Shown here piece after piece: positions 1-10,400 of a stretch of DNA of 64,000 bases. Numbering within the stretch: the stretch's first letter is position 1; each line of letters opens with the position of its first letter. Origin of the DNA: an uncultured Bacteroidales bacterium (lineage in GTDB: Bacteria; Bacteroidota; Bacteroidia; Bacteroidales; FEN-979); contig CAIQUS010000031.1 in the NCBI GenBank assembly GCA_903875045.1, positions 1-64,000 on the forward strand, read 5' to 3'. Below the pieces are notes generated by a model that saw only the letters and a list, made by a program, of their open reading frames with translations, was not told where the DNA came from and did not search any database. The position numbers were made by a program, and so were the translations under genes.

Positions 1-1
1 C

Positions 2-2164
2 CCGGTGGTTATTTTCAACCGTCCAACGGCTGCCTTCAGCTACTTCAGCACCTACTGCCCGGCGGGCAAAGTGACCTTTACCGACCAATCGACCGCGGCA
101 GGGGCACCGGTAAACAACTGGTACTGGGTGTTTGAGCCCGGATTCTTCTCAGCGGCGGCTAACCCGGTGTATACCTACTCCACCCTGGGCGCCAGTTATC
201 CCATATCGCTTATCATTCACGATATGAACGGATGTGCCGATACCATCGACTCCACCATTTATGTCAAACCAGGTTTTGCATTCACCTTTACCGCAAACAC
301 CACATGCCTGGGCGACTCCACCCATTTCCAGCCGGTCAACCTGGCTGCAGGTGATTCCCTGCACGAACTGCGCTGGACCTTCGGCGAAGCCTCTTCGGGG
401 ATGAACAACACCTCCTCGCGTTATCAGCCGGCGCATAAATATGCCAATCCGAACACATACACCGTCAAACTGAAGGCGTACAATTCCGATAACTGTTCCG
501 ACAGCGTGTTTAAAGAGGTTACCGTTCACCCATTGCCGGTGGCTGATTTCTCCTTTAATTCTGGTCCTCATTGCGACAGCCTGGTCACATTCCAGAATCT
601 TTGCTCTGGCAATGGAGTCAGTTTGGACAGCCTTGTCTGGCGGTATGGTGATGGACTGAAATCAACCTTTGTCCCGCCAATCCCAACATCTGTTACCCAC
701 CACTATACAGGATATGGCTATTTTACAGCGAGTGTTACAGCTTACAACCATAACGAATGTGCCAGTACCGATTCGGCCATTGTGAGTGTTGCCTGCATCT
801 CTGCATCTTTTGTTGAGCGGGATACTGTGCGGTGCCAGAACACAAGGGTTATGTTTGCCGACAGTTCCTCCCCGCGCAATCTGATACATTATTGGAAATG
901 GATTTTCGGAGATGGACAGGATACAACTTATACAACTTATACCAAAGGCATCAGCCATATCTATTCAACTCCGGGAACTTTTCCGGTCACTCTCATTGTA
1001 AAAACCCTGAATAGTAGTGCTGGAATAAGTGATACTTCAAAACTTTTTGTAGTCATTAAGCCATCACCCATTAATGACTTCAGGGTTGACTCGGTATGTA
1101 AGGGAGATTCATCCTATTTTATCAATTTATGTGATAGCAATGGAGTGCATATATCATCCACGCGCTGGAGTTTTGGTGACCCAACCTCCGGAACAAATGA
1201 CAGCTCGCATCTCATCAGCCCGGTTCACAAATATGTTGTTCCGGGAAACCATAACGTAACCCTCATCACACGTAATAACCTGGGCTGTACCGATACCCTT
1301 CGCAAAACAGCCAGGGTGCATAAGCTTCCACAAGCGGCATTTACAAATTCAACACCTTGCGAACGCTACGATATTCAGTTCTTTGACCATTCGGTTCCTG
1401 GCGATACCAACATTGCAAAGTGGTGGTGGACCTTGGGCGACCCAATGCATCAATATGACACGCTTTATACAAGCACTGTTAGTTCAAGGTTTGACTCAGC
1501 AGGCACCTATCTGACTTTCCTGAAAGTGCAGGATCATTATGGATGTACAGATACGGTTTACGCCCCGGTAACAGTTCTGCCATCGCCCATTGCGGCCTTC
1601 ACCATTACCGACAATATCGACGGAAAAGAAGGCAAGATCAGGTTAAACAACGAATCCTCAGATGATGCCAAGGGGTTCAAATGGATATTCGGCAACGGTA
1701 AAACCTCCACGGAGGTTACCCCGGTGGTTACCTATACCTCCGACACACAGCCATACACCATTGAACTGATTACATGGAATGCAGCCCTGTGCTACGATAC
1801 CACAAGGTTAACATACGAATTCATGTTCGATAACCTGTTTGTGCCCAATGCTTTTTCGCCTACCAACCTCAATGGTGGTTTGGGATGCAGGGAGTTTAAG
1901 CCCAAAGGGATGAATTTAAAGGATTATCATGTGATGGTGTTCGACAAGTGGGGGCATCTGTTGTGGGAGTCGAAGTTGCTCACTGACGATGGCAAAGGCA
2001 TGCCGGCAGACAGCTGGGATGGCACTTTTAATGGAGAACCCATGGCCCAGGATGTTTACATGTGGAAGATCAGTGCAACCTTTAAAAACGGCAAGACCTG
2101 GGAAGGCTCGGATGCCGGCAAAGGCAGCACGACGACTATGGGAACGGTAACACTCATCAGGTAA
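2..2164 (+). CDS. PKD-repeat surface protein with T9SS type B sorting domain (5' partial)
   Basis: The reading frame is open at the left edge, so the true start and probably more repeats lie outside the window. The visible part (about 720 residues) is a chain of PKD-like beta-sandwich modules. Each carries the W.FGDG/FGDP-type turn and a late HxY..pGxYxVtL strand, with recurring TVHPLPVADF-type linkers. The last roughly 100 residues form a gliding-motility-associated (type B) sorting domain: an NLFVPNAFSPTNLNGG start, a VFDKWGHLLWES segment, then WDGTFNGEP and VYMWKISATFKNGK. Proteins of this type cross the outer membrane through T9SS and stay on the surface or are released; roles in adhesion or gliding are typical. 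It sits 16 bp upstream of a PorP/SprF gene, the usual partner of type-B-sorted proteins. The specific ligand cannot be told. Confidence 0.88.
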   Translation, partial: PVVIFNRPTAAFSYFSTYCPAGKVTFTDQSTAAGAPVNNWYWVFEPGFFSAAANPVYTYSTLGASYPISLIIHDMNGCADTIDSTIYVKPGFAFTFTANTTCLGDSTHFQPVNLAAGDSLHELRWTFGEASSGMNNTSSRYQPAHKYANPNTYTVKLKAYNSDNCSDSVFKEVTVHPLPVADFSFNSGPHCDSLVTFQNLCSGNGVSLDSLVWRYGDGLKSTFVPPIPTSVTHHYTGYGYFTASVTAYNHNECASTDSAIVSVACISASFVERDTVRCQNTRVMFADSSSPRNLIHYWKWIFGDGQDTTYTTYTKGISHIYSTPGTFPVTLIVKTLNSSAGISDTSKLFVVIKPSPINDFRVDSVCKGDSSYFINLCDSNGVHISSTRWSFGDPTSGTNDSSHLISPVHKYVVPGNHNVTLITRNNLGCTDTLRKTARVHKLPQAAFTNSTPCERYDIQFFDHSVPGDTNIAKWWWTLGDPMHQYDTLYTSTVSSRFDSAGTYLTFLKVQDHYGCTDTVYAPVTVLPSPIAAFTITDNIDGKEGKIRLNNESSDDAKGFKWIFGNGKTSTEVTPVVTYTSDTQPYTIELITWNAALCYDTTRLTYEFMFDNLFVPNAFSPTNLNGGLGCREFKPKGMNLKDYHVMVFDKWGHLLWESKLLTDDGKGMPADSWDGTFNGEPMAQDVYMWKISATFKNGKTWEGSDAGKGSTTTMGTVTLIR

Positions 2165-2180
2165 AATAGGAGACAGTATA

Positions 2181-3269
2181 ATGAAAAAGATTAAAATAAT
2201 TATTCTGATATGTGTCATGTTTGGAACGGCCAATCAGCTTTTGGGCCAGGATCCCAACTACAGCCAATTTCTGAACACACCCTTGTACTACAACCCGGCT
2301 TATGCAGGATTGTACACCGGGGTGCGGGCCAGGTTCTCGTTTCGCGATCAGTGGCCAGCATTGCCTTATGATTTTAAAGCGTATCATTTCAGCCTGGATA
2401 TGGGCGACCGTAACCTTCCCGGCTCGGGGGGTATCGGGTTGATTTTGAATACTGACAATGAGGGGATCGGATTTATCAAGAATTTCAACCTGGGTTTATT
2501 GCTTTCGGTGAGGATTCCCTTCTCAGCCTTTATGATAGGACAAGTCGGCATCAAGGCCTCCTGGTTGCAAAAAAGTGTGAATTGGAATGACTTCGTGTTT
2601 TCTGATGCCCTGAGTGAGAAATACGGAAACATCTATGCAAGCGGATTTATTCCCCCCGAAAACAATGTGCTCAATTTACCCGATTTCGGCGTGGGAGGGA
2701 TTGTTCAGTTTGCCAATGAAACGGGTGGCTTGTCAGGAACTGTTGGCTTCGCGGTGGACCATCTTTTTGAACCGGACCAGTCGTTTCTTCAAACAGCCAA
2801 AGCACCATTGCCACGTAAATGGGTTGGCCATGCCGACATGATTTTTGCCGTTGGAAGCTCTTCCGGATTTAACGTGATGGATGATGATGCCCTCAAGATC
2901 AATCCGGGCATCATCTATCAAAGTCAGGGCGGATTAAACGCCCTTCAGGCAGGACTTAACATGACAAAATTCGGCATCTACCTGGGATGTTGGTACAAAG
3001 GCGCGTTTGGCAACTATTCGAATGCAGCCATGACTTTCATGGGTGGTTATCGTTACCCTTTTTATGAAAACATGAGCATCAAATTCACCTACAGTTACGA
3101 CATGCAGCTCACCGGAGCGCTCCAGGGTACCGGCGGGGCACATGAAGTCAGTCTGATCCTTGAGTTTGGAGGTGTCAGCATTTTTGGAGGTGTATCCAGA
3201 TCCTCCGGGGGCAGGATGCCCGGTGGACGGGGAAACTCCGGCTCCAGGCTGGAATGTCCGGAGTTTTAA
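2181..3269 (+). CDS. PorP/SprF family type IX secretion outer-membrane protein
   Basis: The protein has 362 residues with a cleavable signal peptide (MKKIKIIILICVMFGTANQLLGQ). The mature start DPNYSQFLNTPLYYNPAYAG is the hallmark of PorP/SprF proteins. Alternating amphipathic strands and glycine-rich turns to the C-terminus fit a beta-barrel. In Flavobacterium SprF is needed for surface delivery of the type-B-sorted adhesin SprB, and PorP/SprF-like paralogues are commonly encoded next to their dedicated type B cargo. Here the upstream gene has exactly such a sorting domain and ends only 16 bp away, so the two very likely form a cargo/partner operon. The last 25 or so residues are Gly/Ser/Arg-rich and unlike the barrel, perhaps a disordered tail. 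Confidence 0.9.
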   Translation: MKKIKIIILICVMFGTANQLLGQDPNYSQFLNTPLYYNPAYAGLYTGVRARFSFRDQWPALPYDFKAYHFSLDMGDRNLPGSGGIGLILNTDNEGIGFIKNFNLGLLLSVRIPFSAFMIGQVGIKASWLQKSVNWNDFVFSDALSEKYGNIYASGFIPPENNVLNLPDFGVGGIVQFANETGGLSGTVGFAVDHLFEPDQSFLQTAKAPLPRKWVGHADMIFAVGSSSGFNVMDDDALKINPGIIYQSQGGLNALQAGLNMTKFGIYLGCWYKGAFGNYSNAAMTFMGGYRYPFYENMSIKFTYSYDMQLTGALQGTGGAHEVSLILEFGGVSIFGGVSRSSGGRMPGGRGNSGSRLECPEF

Positions 3270-3309
3270 ATTAATTTGATCTAAACAAGAATTACGATTG
3301 CTTTTGTTG

Positions 3310-3317
3310 TATCTTTG
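3310..3317 (+). promoter_or_regulatory. Bacteroidota -7 promoter element for the desaturase gene
   Basis: The bases TATCTTTG match the consensus TAnnTTTG exactly and lie 32 bp upstream of the desaturase ATG. No good -33 element is visible at the usual spacing. Confidence 0.55.
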
Positions 3318-3349
3318 CACAAACGTATTCTTAATAATCATATAAACAG

Positions 3350-4366
3350 ATGGTTTCACTGAATAATCAACGTGAAACATCAAACACCTCCTGGATAAAA
3401 ATTGTAACGAATTATAACCGCCCCGATGCTGTAAAAAGCTGGTGGCAATTATCGGTTAACCTCATCCTTTATTCATTTGCCTGGTTTTTGATGTATGAAA
3501 GTCTATCCATTTCCTGGTGGATTACCTTTGGGCTTTCCTTTCCGGCAGCCGGTATACTTGTCCGGTTATTTATCATTTATCATGACTGTGGGCATGGCTC
3601 ATTTTTTTCATCACGAATACTTAACGATTCTGTTGGAATTTTCATCGGAATTTTAACATTTACCCCCTATTACAGCTGGTCGCAACAACATTATATCCAC
3701 CATGAAACGGCTGGGAACCTTGATAAACGAGGCACCGGGGATGTTTGGACCATGACGGTTGATGAATACCTTCATAGTTCAACCTGGCAAAAAATCATGT
3801 ACCGGTTTTACCGGCATCCTGTCACTATGTTCGGGATCGGGGCATTTTATGTATTTGTGATCGGCAACAGGTTCACCAAGCAATATATGGATAACAAAGG
3901 CCGACTTGGTGTATATGCCACCAACCTTGGATTACTATCGTTCGCGGTATCAATGAGTTTATTGATCGGAATAAAAGCATTTATCCTTATTCAACTCCCA
4001 ATCATCGTGTTGGCAGGAATTTTCGGCTTTTGGCTCTTTTATGTGCAACACCAGTTTGATCCAACCTATTGGTCACGCTCCGGCAATTGGAATTATAAAA
4101 AAATGGCCCTGGAAGGTAGTTCTTATTACAAACTGCCAAGAATTCTGCAATTTTTCTCAGGAAACATCGGGTTCCATCACATACATCACCTGAGCCCTAT
4201 GATACCAAACTATAAATTAGCCCGGTGTCATCATGAAAACACCCTGTTTACTGACATTAAACCGCTAACCTTTTGGGCCAGTTTCAAAACCCTCTCCTTC
4301 CGCCTATGGGATGAAAAAAATCAGAAGATGGTAAGTTTCAGAAAAATCGTAAATCGTAAATCGTAA
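3350..4366 (+). CDS. Fatty acid desaturase (membrane di-iron)
   Basis: The protein has 338 residues and the three histidine boxes of membrane fatty acid desaturases: HDCGH at residues 78-82, HYIHH at 114-118, and HHIHH near residue 276. The hydrophobic stretches between them fit four transmembrane helices holding a di-iron centre on the cytoplasmic face. The family introduces double bonds into acyl chains to tune membrane fluidity. Which acyl carrier or position is used cannot be read from sequence. It is preceded by its own -7 element and transcribed towards the convergent BACON gene. The last codons and the stop are built from a heptanucleotide tandem repeat (4347-4381), so the C-terminal tail IVNRKS is repeat-derived rather than conserved. 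Confidence 0.9.
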   Translation: MVSLNNQRETSNTSWIKIVTNYNRPDAVKSWWQLSVNLILYSFAWFLMYESLSISWWITFGLSFPAAGILVRLFIIYHDCGHGSFFSSRILNDSVGIFIGILTFTPYYSWSQQHYIHHETAGNLDKRGTGDVWTMTVDEYLHSSTWQKIMYRFYRHPVTMFGIGAFYVFVIGNRFTKQYMDNKGRLGVYATNLGLLSFAVSMSLLIGIKAFILIQLPIIVLAGIFGFWLFYVQHQFDPTYWSRSGNWNYKKMALEGSSYYKLPRILQFFSGNIGFHHIHHLSPMIPNYKLARCHHENTLFTDIKPLTFWASFKTLSFRLWDEKNQKMVSFRKIVNRKS

Positions 4367-4381
4367 ATCGTAAGTCGTAAA
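4347..4381. repeat. Heptanucleotide tandem array (TCGTAAA)5
   Basis: Five contiguous copies of the 7-mer TCGTAAA (fourth copy TCGTAAG). The first units lie inside the 3' end of the desaturase gene, and the third supplies its stop codon. The same 7-mer or its reverse complement recurs near 11033, 11531, 24282 and 51864. Confidence 0.9.
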
Positions 4382-4383
4382 GG

Positions 4384-7314
4384 CTATTTAATCACCACCA
4401 GTTTTTTCACCAGCAGGTTGCTCTCAGTTTTCAAAATAATATTGTAGGTTCCCTGTGATGCCGAAGAAAGATCGATCTGATACTCCTTCGCGCCTTTGAA
4501 TCGATTTTCAAAAATAACTGTTCCATTCAAGTCCTGAATACTTACATCCATTGGGCGACCATCTGCCTGGCCCGGAACAATGGTGAAGGATCCGCGTGTT
4601 GGATTTGGGAAAATCCGGATGTCGTTCACTGCAACTTCTTCCATTCCAATTGTTGATTTGGCCTGTGTAACAGTAACTGTCTGAACCGGCAAGCCTGCCA
4701 CCGTAACTTCAATATTCGCAATACGTGGCTGATTCGCAGTATTTTGAGTGTAATCAGCTACGATAGTTCCGTTCCCGGAACCATTCGGTGTGAGCGTACA
4801 CCAGGTTGCATTGCCGACAACAACCCAGCTTGTATTCGATGTAACTGAAAAAGCAGTGCTTCCTGCAACCGCAGTTACGTTTTGATTAAGCGGGGTAATT
4901 GCAAGTGTTGGCAAGGCTCCCGACTGGGTAACCGTTACATTTTGAGAAGCAATTCCAGGGGCAGTGATTGTAATGGTACAAATTCTGGGAGTCACAGAAA
5001 TATTTTCCTGATATGTGGCCACAATGATCCCATTGTTTGAGCCAGAAGGCGTAACGGTACACCATGCCACATCGTTTATAACAGACCAGGTTGTATTGGA
5101 TGACACAATAAACTCAGTATTTCCTGACGGCGATGGTACATTTTGATTTGGTGGTGTAACAGAAAGCATCGGAGCTGCGCCTTCCTGGATCACAGTAACA
5201 ATCTGACTGCCTGCACCCAGACCGTTTACGGTAATGTGTGCAATTCGCAGATCAACAGACAAATTCTCACTATAAACCGCGGCAATCGTATCATTTCCTG
5301 TCCCTGAACTTGTTACGGAACACCAGGCTGCATCGCTTTCAACCGTCCAACTTGTGTTGGAAGAAACGATAAATTGAGTATTTCCGGTCCATGCCGGTAC
5401 GTTTTGATTGTCCGGGGTCACAGCAATAAAAGGAGCAGCCGGTGTAATAAACTTCACCTTCGCACCTGTTGTGGTTCCACCTGAACTGACAGCAACGATT
5501 TTAAAATAATAGTTCGTATCGCTCAACAAGGCTGCAATATCAGCACTCACATCCACAGTAGTAATACCTGATCCGGCAGACACAGCAGGTGTGGATAAAT
5601 TCATTGCCATGGGTGTGTTCCCGTACTCGAAATGGTAATCTGTTTGTAAACCGTTGGGGTTCACGGTACCGTGCAGTGTTGCAGTGGTTGGGGTTATTGC
5701 TCCGGCAACGAGGGTGGTGGCAAATGGAGCAAAATTGTACTTGAATGATGCGATTTTTGTTTTCCGGCTACCGCCACTTCCAATGTACTGGGTTGTAAAC
5801 CAGAATGTTTTATCATCACTGGGATCAACAGACACCTGAGCATAGTCGCCCCATCTGTTGACGCCTGTCTGAGAGTTTGCTCCAAGCTGGATCGTATCTT
5901 CCGTAATATCAAGAATACCTGAAGCACTTGCATAAGCTCCGGCCGACTGGCCGCAATAGAAAATACTCGGGTACATCGCAGTACTTGAAACAGAATAACC
6001 AAGACCTATCTCATTGAAACCGTTAAGCATAATACTGCCCATCCAACGACTGTGAAGATCAGGTGCATAGGTTCCCTGCTGTCTGACCTCCCAATTGCCT
6101 GTACTTTTACGAAGTTCATACCACCGGATGCCTGCATGGCGAACACCATCAACATTGACAGTATGGCAGCAAACAATGGTTTGATATGAACCAAAATTGC
6201 GGTATTGCGGCACATTCATAATCACTTGTGGAATTCCATCAACACGCTGGCTGGTTCCTTTCTGCTCAATGTTGTTCCAGTTATTGCCGAAGTTGCTGTT
6301 GAAAGGCTGCACATCCAGCTGCTGGGTACGCACCAGGGCAGAATTTGAAGGTGTCGTCCAGTCAACGGTTAACTCATAAAGCCAGAGTTGATCTGTGCCT
6401 CCGCCCAATGCATCATCATTGAAAGCAATGTACATTCCGGGTGTTCCGTCAGGAGCCAGGGGACCGTCATTATCAATCGGAGGCACACACATGAAACCGT
6501 CAACAGAGCTCGGACGCCACGGATTGTTGAACCCCAGTCCCTGGGCAGTTCCGCCAACCAGCATCTGGTTGCGTTCAAACACATACATGTCATTTCCTGA
6601 GCTGTTGTTGTCGCCCATGTAATAGCCATCGCGCCAAACACTGAATTTTGGATAGTCGGGCATGGAAGCCACAGGAAATGAATACTGATACCAGGTTCCT
6701 GTAGGGTCGTTGGTCGTTGAAACCGCCATGAGCATGTAATTGGTTCCTGAATTAGGAATAGAAAATTCTGTAGCAACATAACGGTCGGCCACTTCATCAT
6801 ATAAAATAATAGGATCACCATCGTTGCGGTTGGCGCCTGGTACCCCTCCGAATAATAAATTCATATTCGTAGGTCCTGCAACCAGTGTGCCTGTCTTGTC
6901 ATAAATGGCATAAACCGTATTAATGGTCTGCATGAAATGATTCGGGCCGGATGTTCCATTGCAATCGGGCGGATAATATGGCGATGTTTGTCCATCAAAA
7001 TTCACGATTGGCCCTTTGTTGCCCACCGTCGCACCCATAAAATCCTGCCAGGCAGGGTCGGCTCCTTTGGGCAACGCCGTTGCGGCATAAGGGAAAATGC
7101 GGTTTTTTAAATCCTTGTTAAGGGTACGCTTAAGCCCTTTCAATTCCAACTGATGAAATTCATCGGCTGTTATCGCAGGAAGATCGCGCAGAGGCTTGGT
7201 CACCCCAAGTAATGTACCGGTTATTATTTCCGTTGAATGTACCGGGATGTTCTGTGCCTGCATATCAAGCATCAACAAAGAAAGTAATGCTGCAAAAAGT
7301 AAGTTTCGTCTCAT
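4384..7314 (-). CDS. Secreted protein with three BACON domains and T9SS type A sorting domain
   Basis: The protein has 976 residues and a signal peptide (MRRNLLFAALLSLLMLDMQA). The large N-terminal part (about residues 90-530) reads like a surface protein with a beta-propeller-type fold (repeated DGDPIILYDEVADRY and WYQYSFP segments). A fibronectin-like module follows (about 535-620). Three tandem BACON domains start near residues 630, 717 and 803, each opening with VTP.NQNV and carrying the S.NTSW.V....WC..TPSG core. The C-terminus is a type A sorting domain beginning IRIFPNPTRGSFTI. BACON domains are proposed carbohydrate- or mucin-binding modules, so a cell-surface role is likely, but the N-terminal function is unknown. 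Promoter at 7341-7348. Confidence 0.85.
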   Translation of the reverse strand: MRRNLLFAALLSLLMLDMQAQNIPVHSTEIITGTLLGVTKPLRDLPAITADEFHQLELKGLKRTLNKDLKNRIFPYAATALPKGADPAWQDFMGATVGNKGPIVNFDGQTSPYYPPDCNGTSGPNHFMQTINTVYAIYDKTGTLVAGPTNMNLLFGGVPGANRNDGDPIILYDEVADRYVATEFSIPNSGTNYMLMAVSTTNDPTGTWYQYSFPVASMPDYPKFSVWRDGYYMGDNNSSGNDMYVFERNQMLVGGTAQGLGFNNPWRPSSVDGFMCVPPIDNDGPLAPDGTPGMYIAFNDDALGGGTDQLWLYELTVDWTTPSNSALVRTQQLDVQPFNSNFGNNWNNIEQKGTSQRVDGIPQVIMNVPQYRNFGSYQTIVCCHTVNVDGVRHAGIRWYELRKSTGNWEVRQQGTYAPDLHSRWMGSIMLNGFNEIGLGYSVSSTAMYPSIFYCGQSAGAYASASGILDITEDTIQLGANSQTGVNRWGDYAQVSVDPSDDKTFWFTTQYIGSGGSRKTKIASFKYNFAPFATTLVAGAITPTTATLHGTVNPNGLQTDYHFEYGNTPMAMNLSTPAVSAGSGITTVDVSADIAALLSDTNYYFKIVAVSSGGTTTGAKVKFITPAAPFIAVTPDNQNVPAWTGNTQFIVSSNTSWTVESDAAWCSVTSSGTGNDTIAAVYSENLSVDLRIAHITVNGLGAGSQIVTVIQEGAAPMLSVTPPNQNVPSPSGNTEFIVSSNTTWSVINDVAWCTVTPSGSNNGIIVATYQENISVTPRICTITITAPGIASQNVTVTQSGALPTLAITPLNQNVTAVAGSTAFSVTSNTSWVVVGNATWCTLTPNGSGNGTIVADYTQNTANQPRIANIEVTVAGLPVQTVTVTQAKSTIGMEEVAVNDIRIFPNPTRGSFTIVPGQADGRPMDVSIQDLNGTVIFENRFKGAKEYQIDLSSASQGTYNIILKTESNLLVKKLVVIK

Positions 7315-7340
7315 GAAGTGTGTGTTTGTGGATCGTTTTG

Positions 7341-7348
7341 CAAATTTA
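7341..7348 (-). promoter_or_regulatory. -7 promoter element for the BACON-domain gene
   Basis: On the - strand the sequence is TAAATTTG, an exact TAnnTTTG match, about 27 bp upstream of the start codon at 7314. Confidence 0.55.
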
Positions 7349-7463
7349 ATAAAAATCCCTCATGTTAGGGTCTTTGGAATAGAAATAGCTTGACGACAAA
7401 ATGATTTAATTTAGTCTCTGAGCATATATTTACTTACCTTTATCCACTATTAAAATACTGCCA

Positions 7464-10400
7464 ATGGAGATCGACATACACACCCTGGTAATCATGTTAG
7501 GATTCACCCATCTGATGCAGGTATTGGTTTTTTTTCACCAGTTCAGAGTCAATAAAACTTATCATGGCATCGGATGGTGGTTATTGTGGAGTGCTGCTGA
7601 GGTGGTTGGTTTTGGTGCCATGCTCTTTCGCGATATCCCTTCATTGCTCCCGATCGTTATCATCACACAAAATTCGATGATCGTGGCCGGAACTTTATTC
7701 ATATATATTGGGGTCAGGCGATTTTTCAACCTCAAAACACATCGCAACATACTGCTTTCTATTGGGGCTGCGTTTTTAGCCGGACTGCTCTTTTTTTTAT
7801 TCATTCACAACGACATTCAGATGCGCTCCGGCTTTGTGAGTCTTACCCTGGCTTGCATTTCCCTTTTAACCGCCCATAGTTTGTTCATCCATAAAACTAA
7901 GGCGATTAATGCCTCTGCAAATTTTCTTGTCGGAATATTCCTGGTTCATGGCAGTATTTTTGGATACAGGACGGTGATGATATTTGCCGGTACACCGGTA
8001 GATAATTTTCTTGCTCCGATGCTGTTTAACATACTCCCTTATTTCGATGCACTCATCGTAAGCCTGATGTGGACCTTCGGTTTTGTCATCATGATCAATC
8101 AAAGGTTGAATACCGAGATTTCGGAGACTAAGCAGGAGCTGCAATTAATTTTCAATACCAGCCCTGATGCTGCAAGCATTACCCGTATGGAGGATGGTAA
8201 AGTTGTCGATATCAATGATGGTTATACGACTATCACCGGATTTAACCGTGAAGATATGGTGGGAAAAAATACACCGGCCATCAATATCTGGAAAGATATC
8301 GCCGACCGCAACAAGGTCGTAAGCATTCTAAAAGAACATGGGCATTGCGATAATTACGAAGCTGTTTTTACCCGAAAAGATGGCAGAGAAATAACCGGGT
8401 TAATGTCTGCAAAAATTATTTTCCTTCACGGGATTTCTCATATTATCAGCATTTCAAAGGATATAACCATGCGGAAACAGGCGGAAAAGGCCTTGGAAGA
8501 AAGTGAGCATGAAAAATCAGAACTGCTTGAAAAACTGAATGAAGCCCAAAAAATAGCGATGATCGGCAGTTGGGAATGGAATTTGGAAACCGATCATGTA
8601 TGGTGGTCAGAAGAGTGTTATCGGATTTTTGGGGCAACTCCTCAGGATTTTACCCCTGACTTCAAAGCAAATCACAAGTATATTCATCCCGATGATTTGG
8701 CGAATTATGACAAACAATTTGACCGTTCTTTACGTACAGGGAAACCCTTGGACTTCAATGTAAGGCTGATAGCCACTGATGGTGTGATCAAGCATTGCCA
8801 GTTCAAAGGGCGGATTCTTATGAAGGATGTTTCCAGGGTCCATCGTTTTGTCGGGACAATTATGGATATCACAGAACATAAACTTTCTGAAGAAAAGTTA
8901 CTGAAAGCGAACCGCATATACTCAGTGATCAGTCAGATTAACCAGGCAATCGTTCACCTGAAGAGTAAAGATGATATTTACCAGGAAGTCTGCCGGATTG
9001 CAGTTGAGACCGGAAAATTCCGGATGGCATGGATCGGTCTGGTAAATGAACAATCAAAAATCGTGGAACCGGTAGCCTTCTCTGGATTGGAAAATGGATA
9101 TCTGACCTCCATTCATCCAATTTCCAGCAAAGACATTCCTGAAGGACAGGGCCCTACCGGAACATCGGTCAGAAAAAAGGAACACCAGGTTTGCAACGAC
9201 ATTAAAACCGACCCATCCATGTCAATCTGGCGGGATGAAGCTCTCAAACGCGACTTTCGGTCATCTATCGCAATACCAGTCAAATTTTACGGCGAAGTGA
9301 TCGGCGCTTTTTCTCTTTATTCAAATGTATCCGTTTTTTTTGATGAGGAAGAAATCACACTGCTAAATGAAGTAACCGATGATATTGGTTTTGCCCTCGA
9401 AGTATTTGACACCGAAGAAAAGCGCAGGAAAACTGAAAACGAGTTGATGGTTAGTGAAGAGTATTTCAGGAATATATTTGAACATGCCGCTGTTGGCAAG
9501 TCCATCACGGGAATGAACGGCCAACTTAAAACCAATCAGGCATTCCGGCGTATTATAGGTTATACGGAAGATGAGTTATCCGCACTAAGGTGGCAGGACA
9601 TTACACATCCGGGCGATTTATCCAGGGATGAAGATATGGTTGCCTTGCTCGGTTCCGGAAAAAGTTCATTCATGCGATGGGAAAAGCGTTATTTCCATAA
9701 GGATGGCCATATCGTATGGGTTGATATCAGCACAGTACTGCAACGGAACGAAAAAGGAAACCCACTCTATTTTATTACAACAATCCAGGATATTACCGAC
9801 CGTAAGGAGGTAGAGAAGCAATTGGCGCATACCAGAGCGCTGTTGAACGCAGCCTTTCAACAATCACCCGTACCGATGGCCCTGGCTTCAGTGCCCGGCA
9901 ACATATTAACAATTTTAAACAATGCCGCTGCAGATTTTTTTGGAATACTCGCATCGGATTATGTTGCTAAATCTTTAAATAATTTAAAATTCCCATGGAA
10001 GGATTTTACTGCCGATGGCATCCCCATTGAATTTGACAAATCACCAATGCTACTGGCAGTCAATGGTATTGTGACTAAAAACAAGGAAATACTGATCGAA
10101 AGGGCAGATCGTACACAAAAATGGGAGCTTGTCAGTGGGACCCCGATCTATAGTTTAGATGGAAATCTCATTGCAGGAATGATCATTTTTCAAGATATCA
10201 CAGAACGCAAGTTCGCTGAGAAAGAAATTACCAAACTTAACGCTACCCTGGAACAACGTGTTGAGGAACGTACAGCTCAGCTGCTGGCTGCCAATCAGGA
10301 GATGGAGGCCTTTTCGTATTCTGTTTCCCACGATCTCAGGTCACCCCTCAGAGGCATTCATGGATTTACCCAGATCCTGATGGAAGATTACTCAAACAGC

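Noticed and set aside
149-571. Antisense open frames opposite the PKD gene and similar ones opposite the BACON, GH13, SusD and SusC genes
   Set aside because: They lie fully inside well-supported genes, with low-complexity or atypical composition and no start signals.
4347-4381. CRISPR-like direct repeats
   Set aside because: The 7-bp units are contiguous with no spacers, and no cas gene is present.
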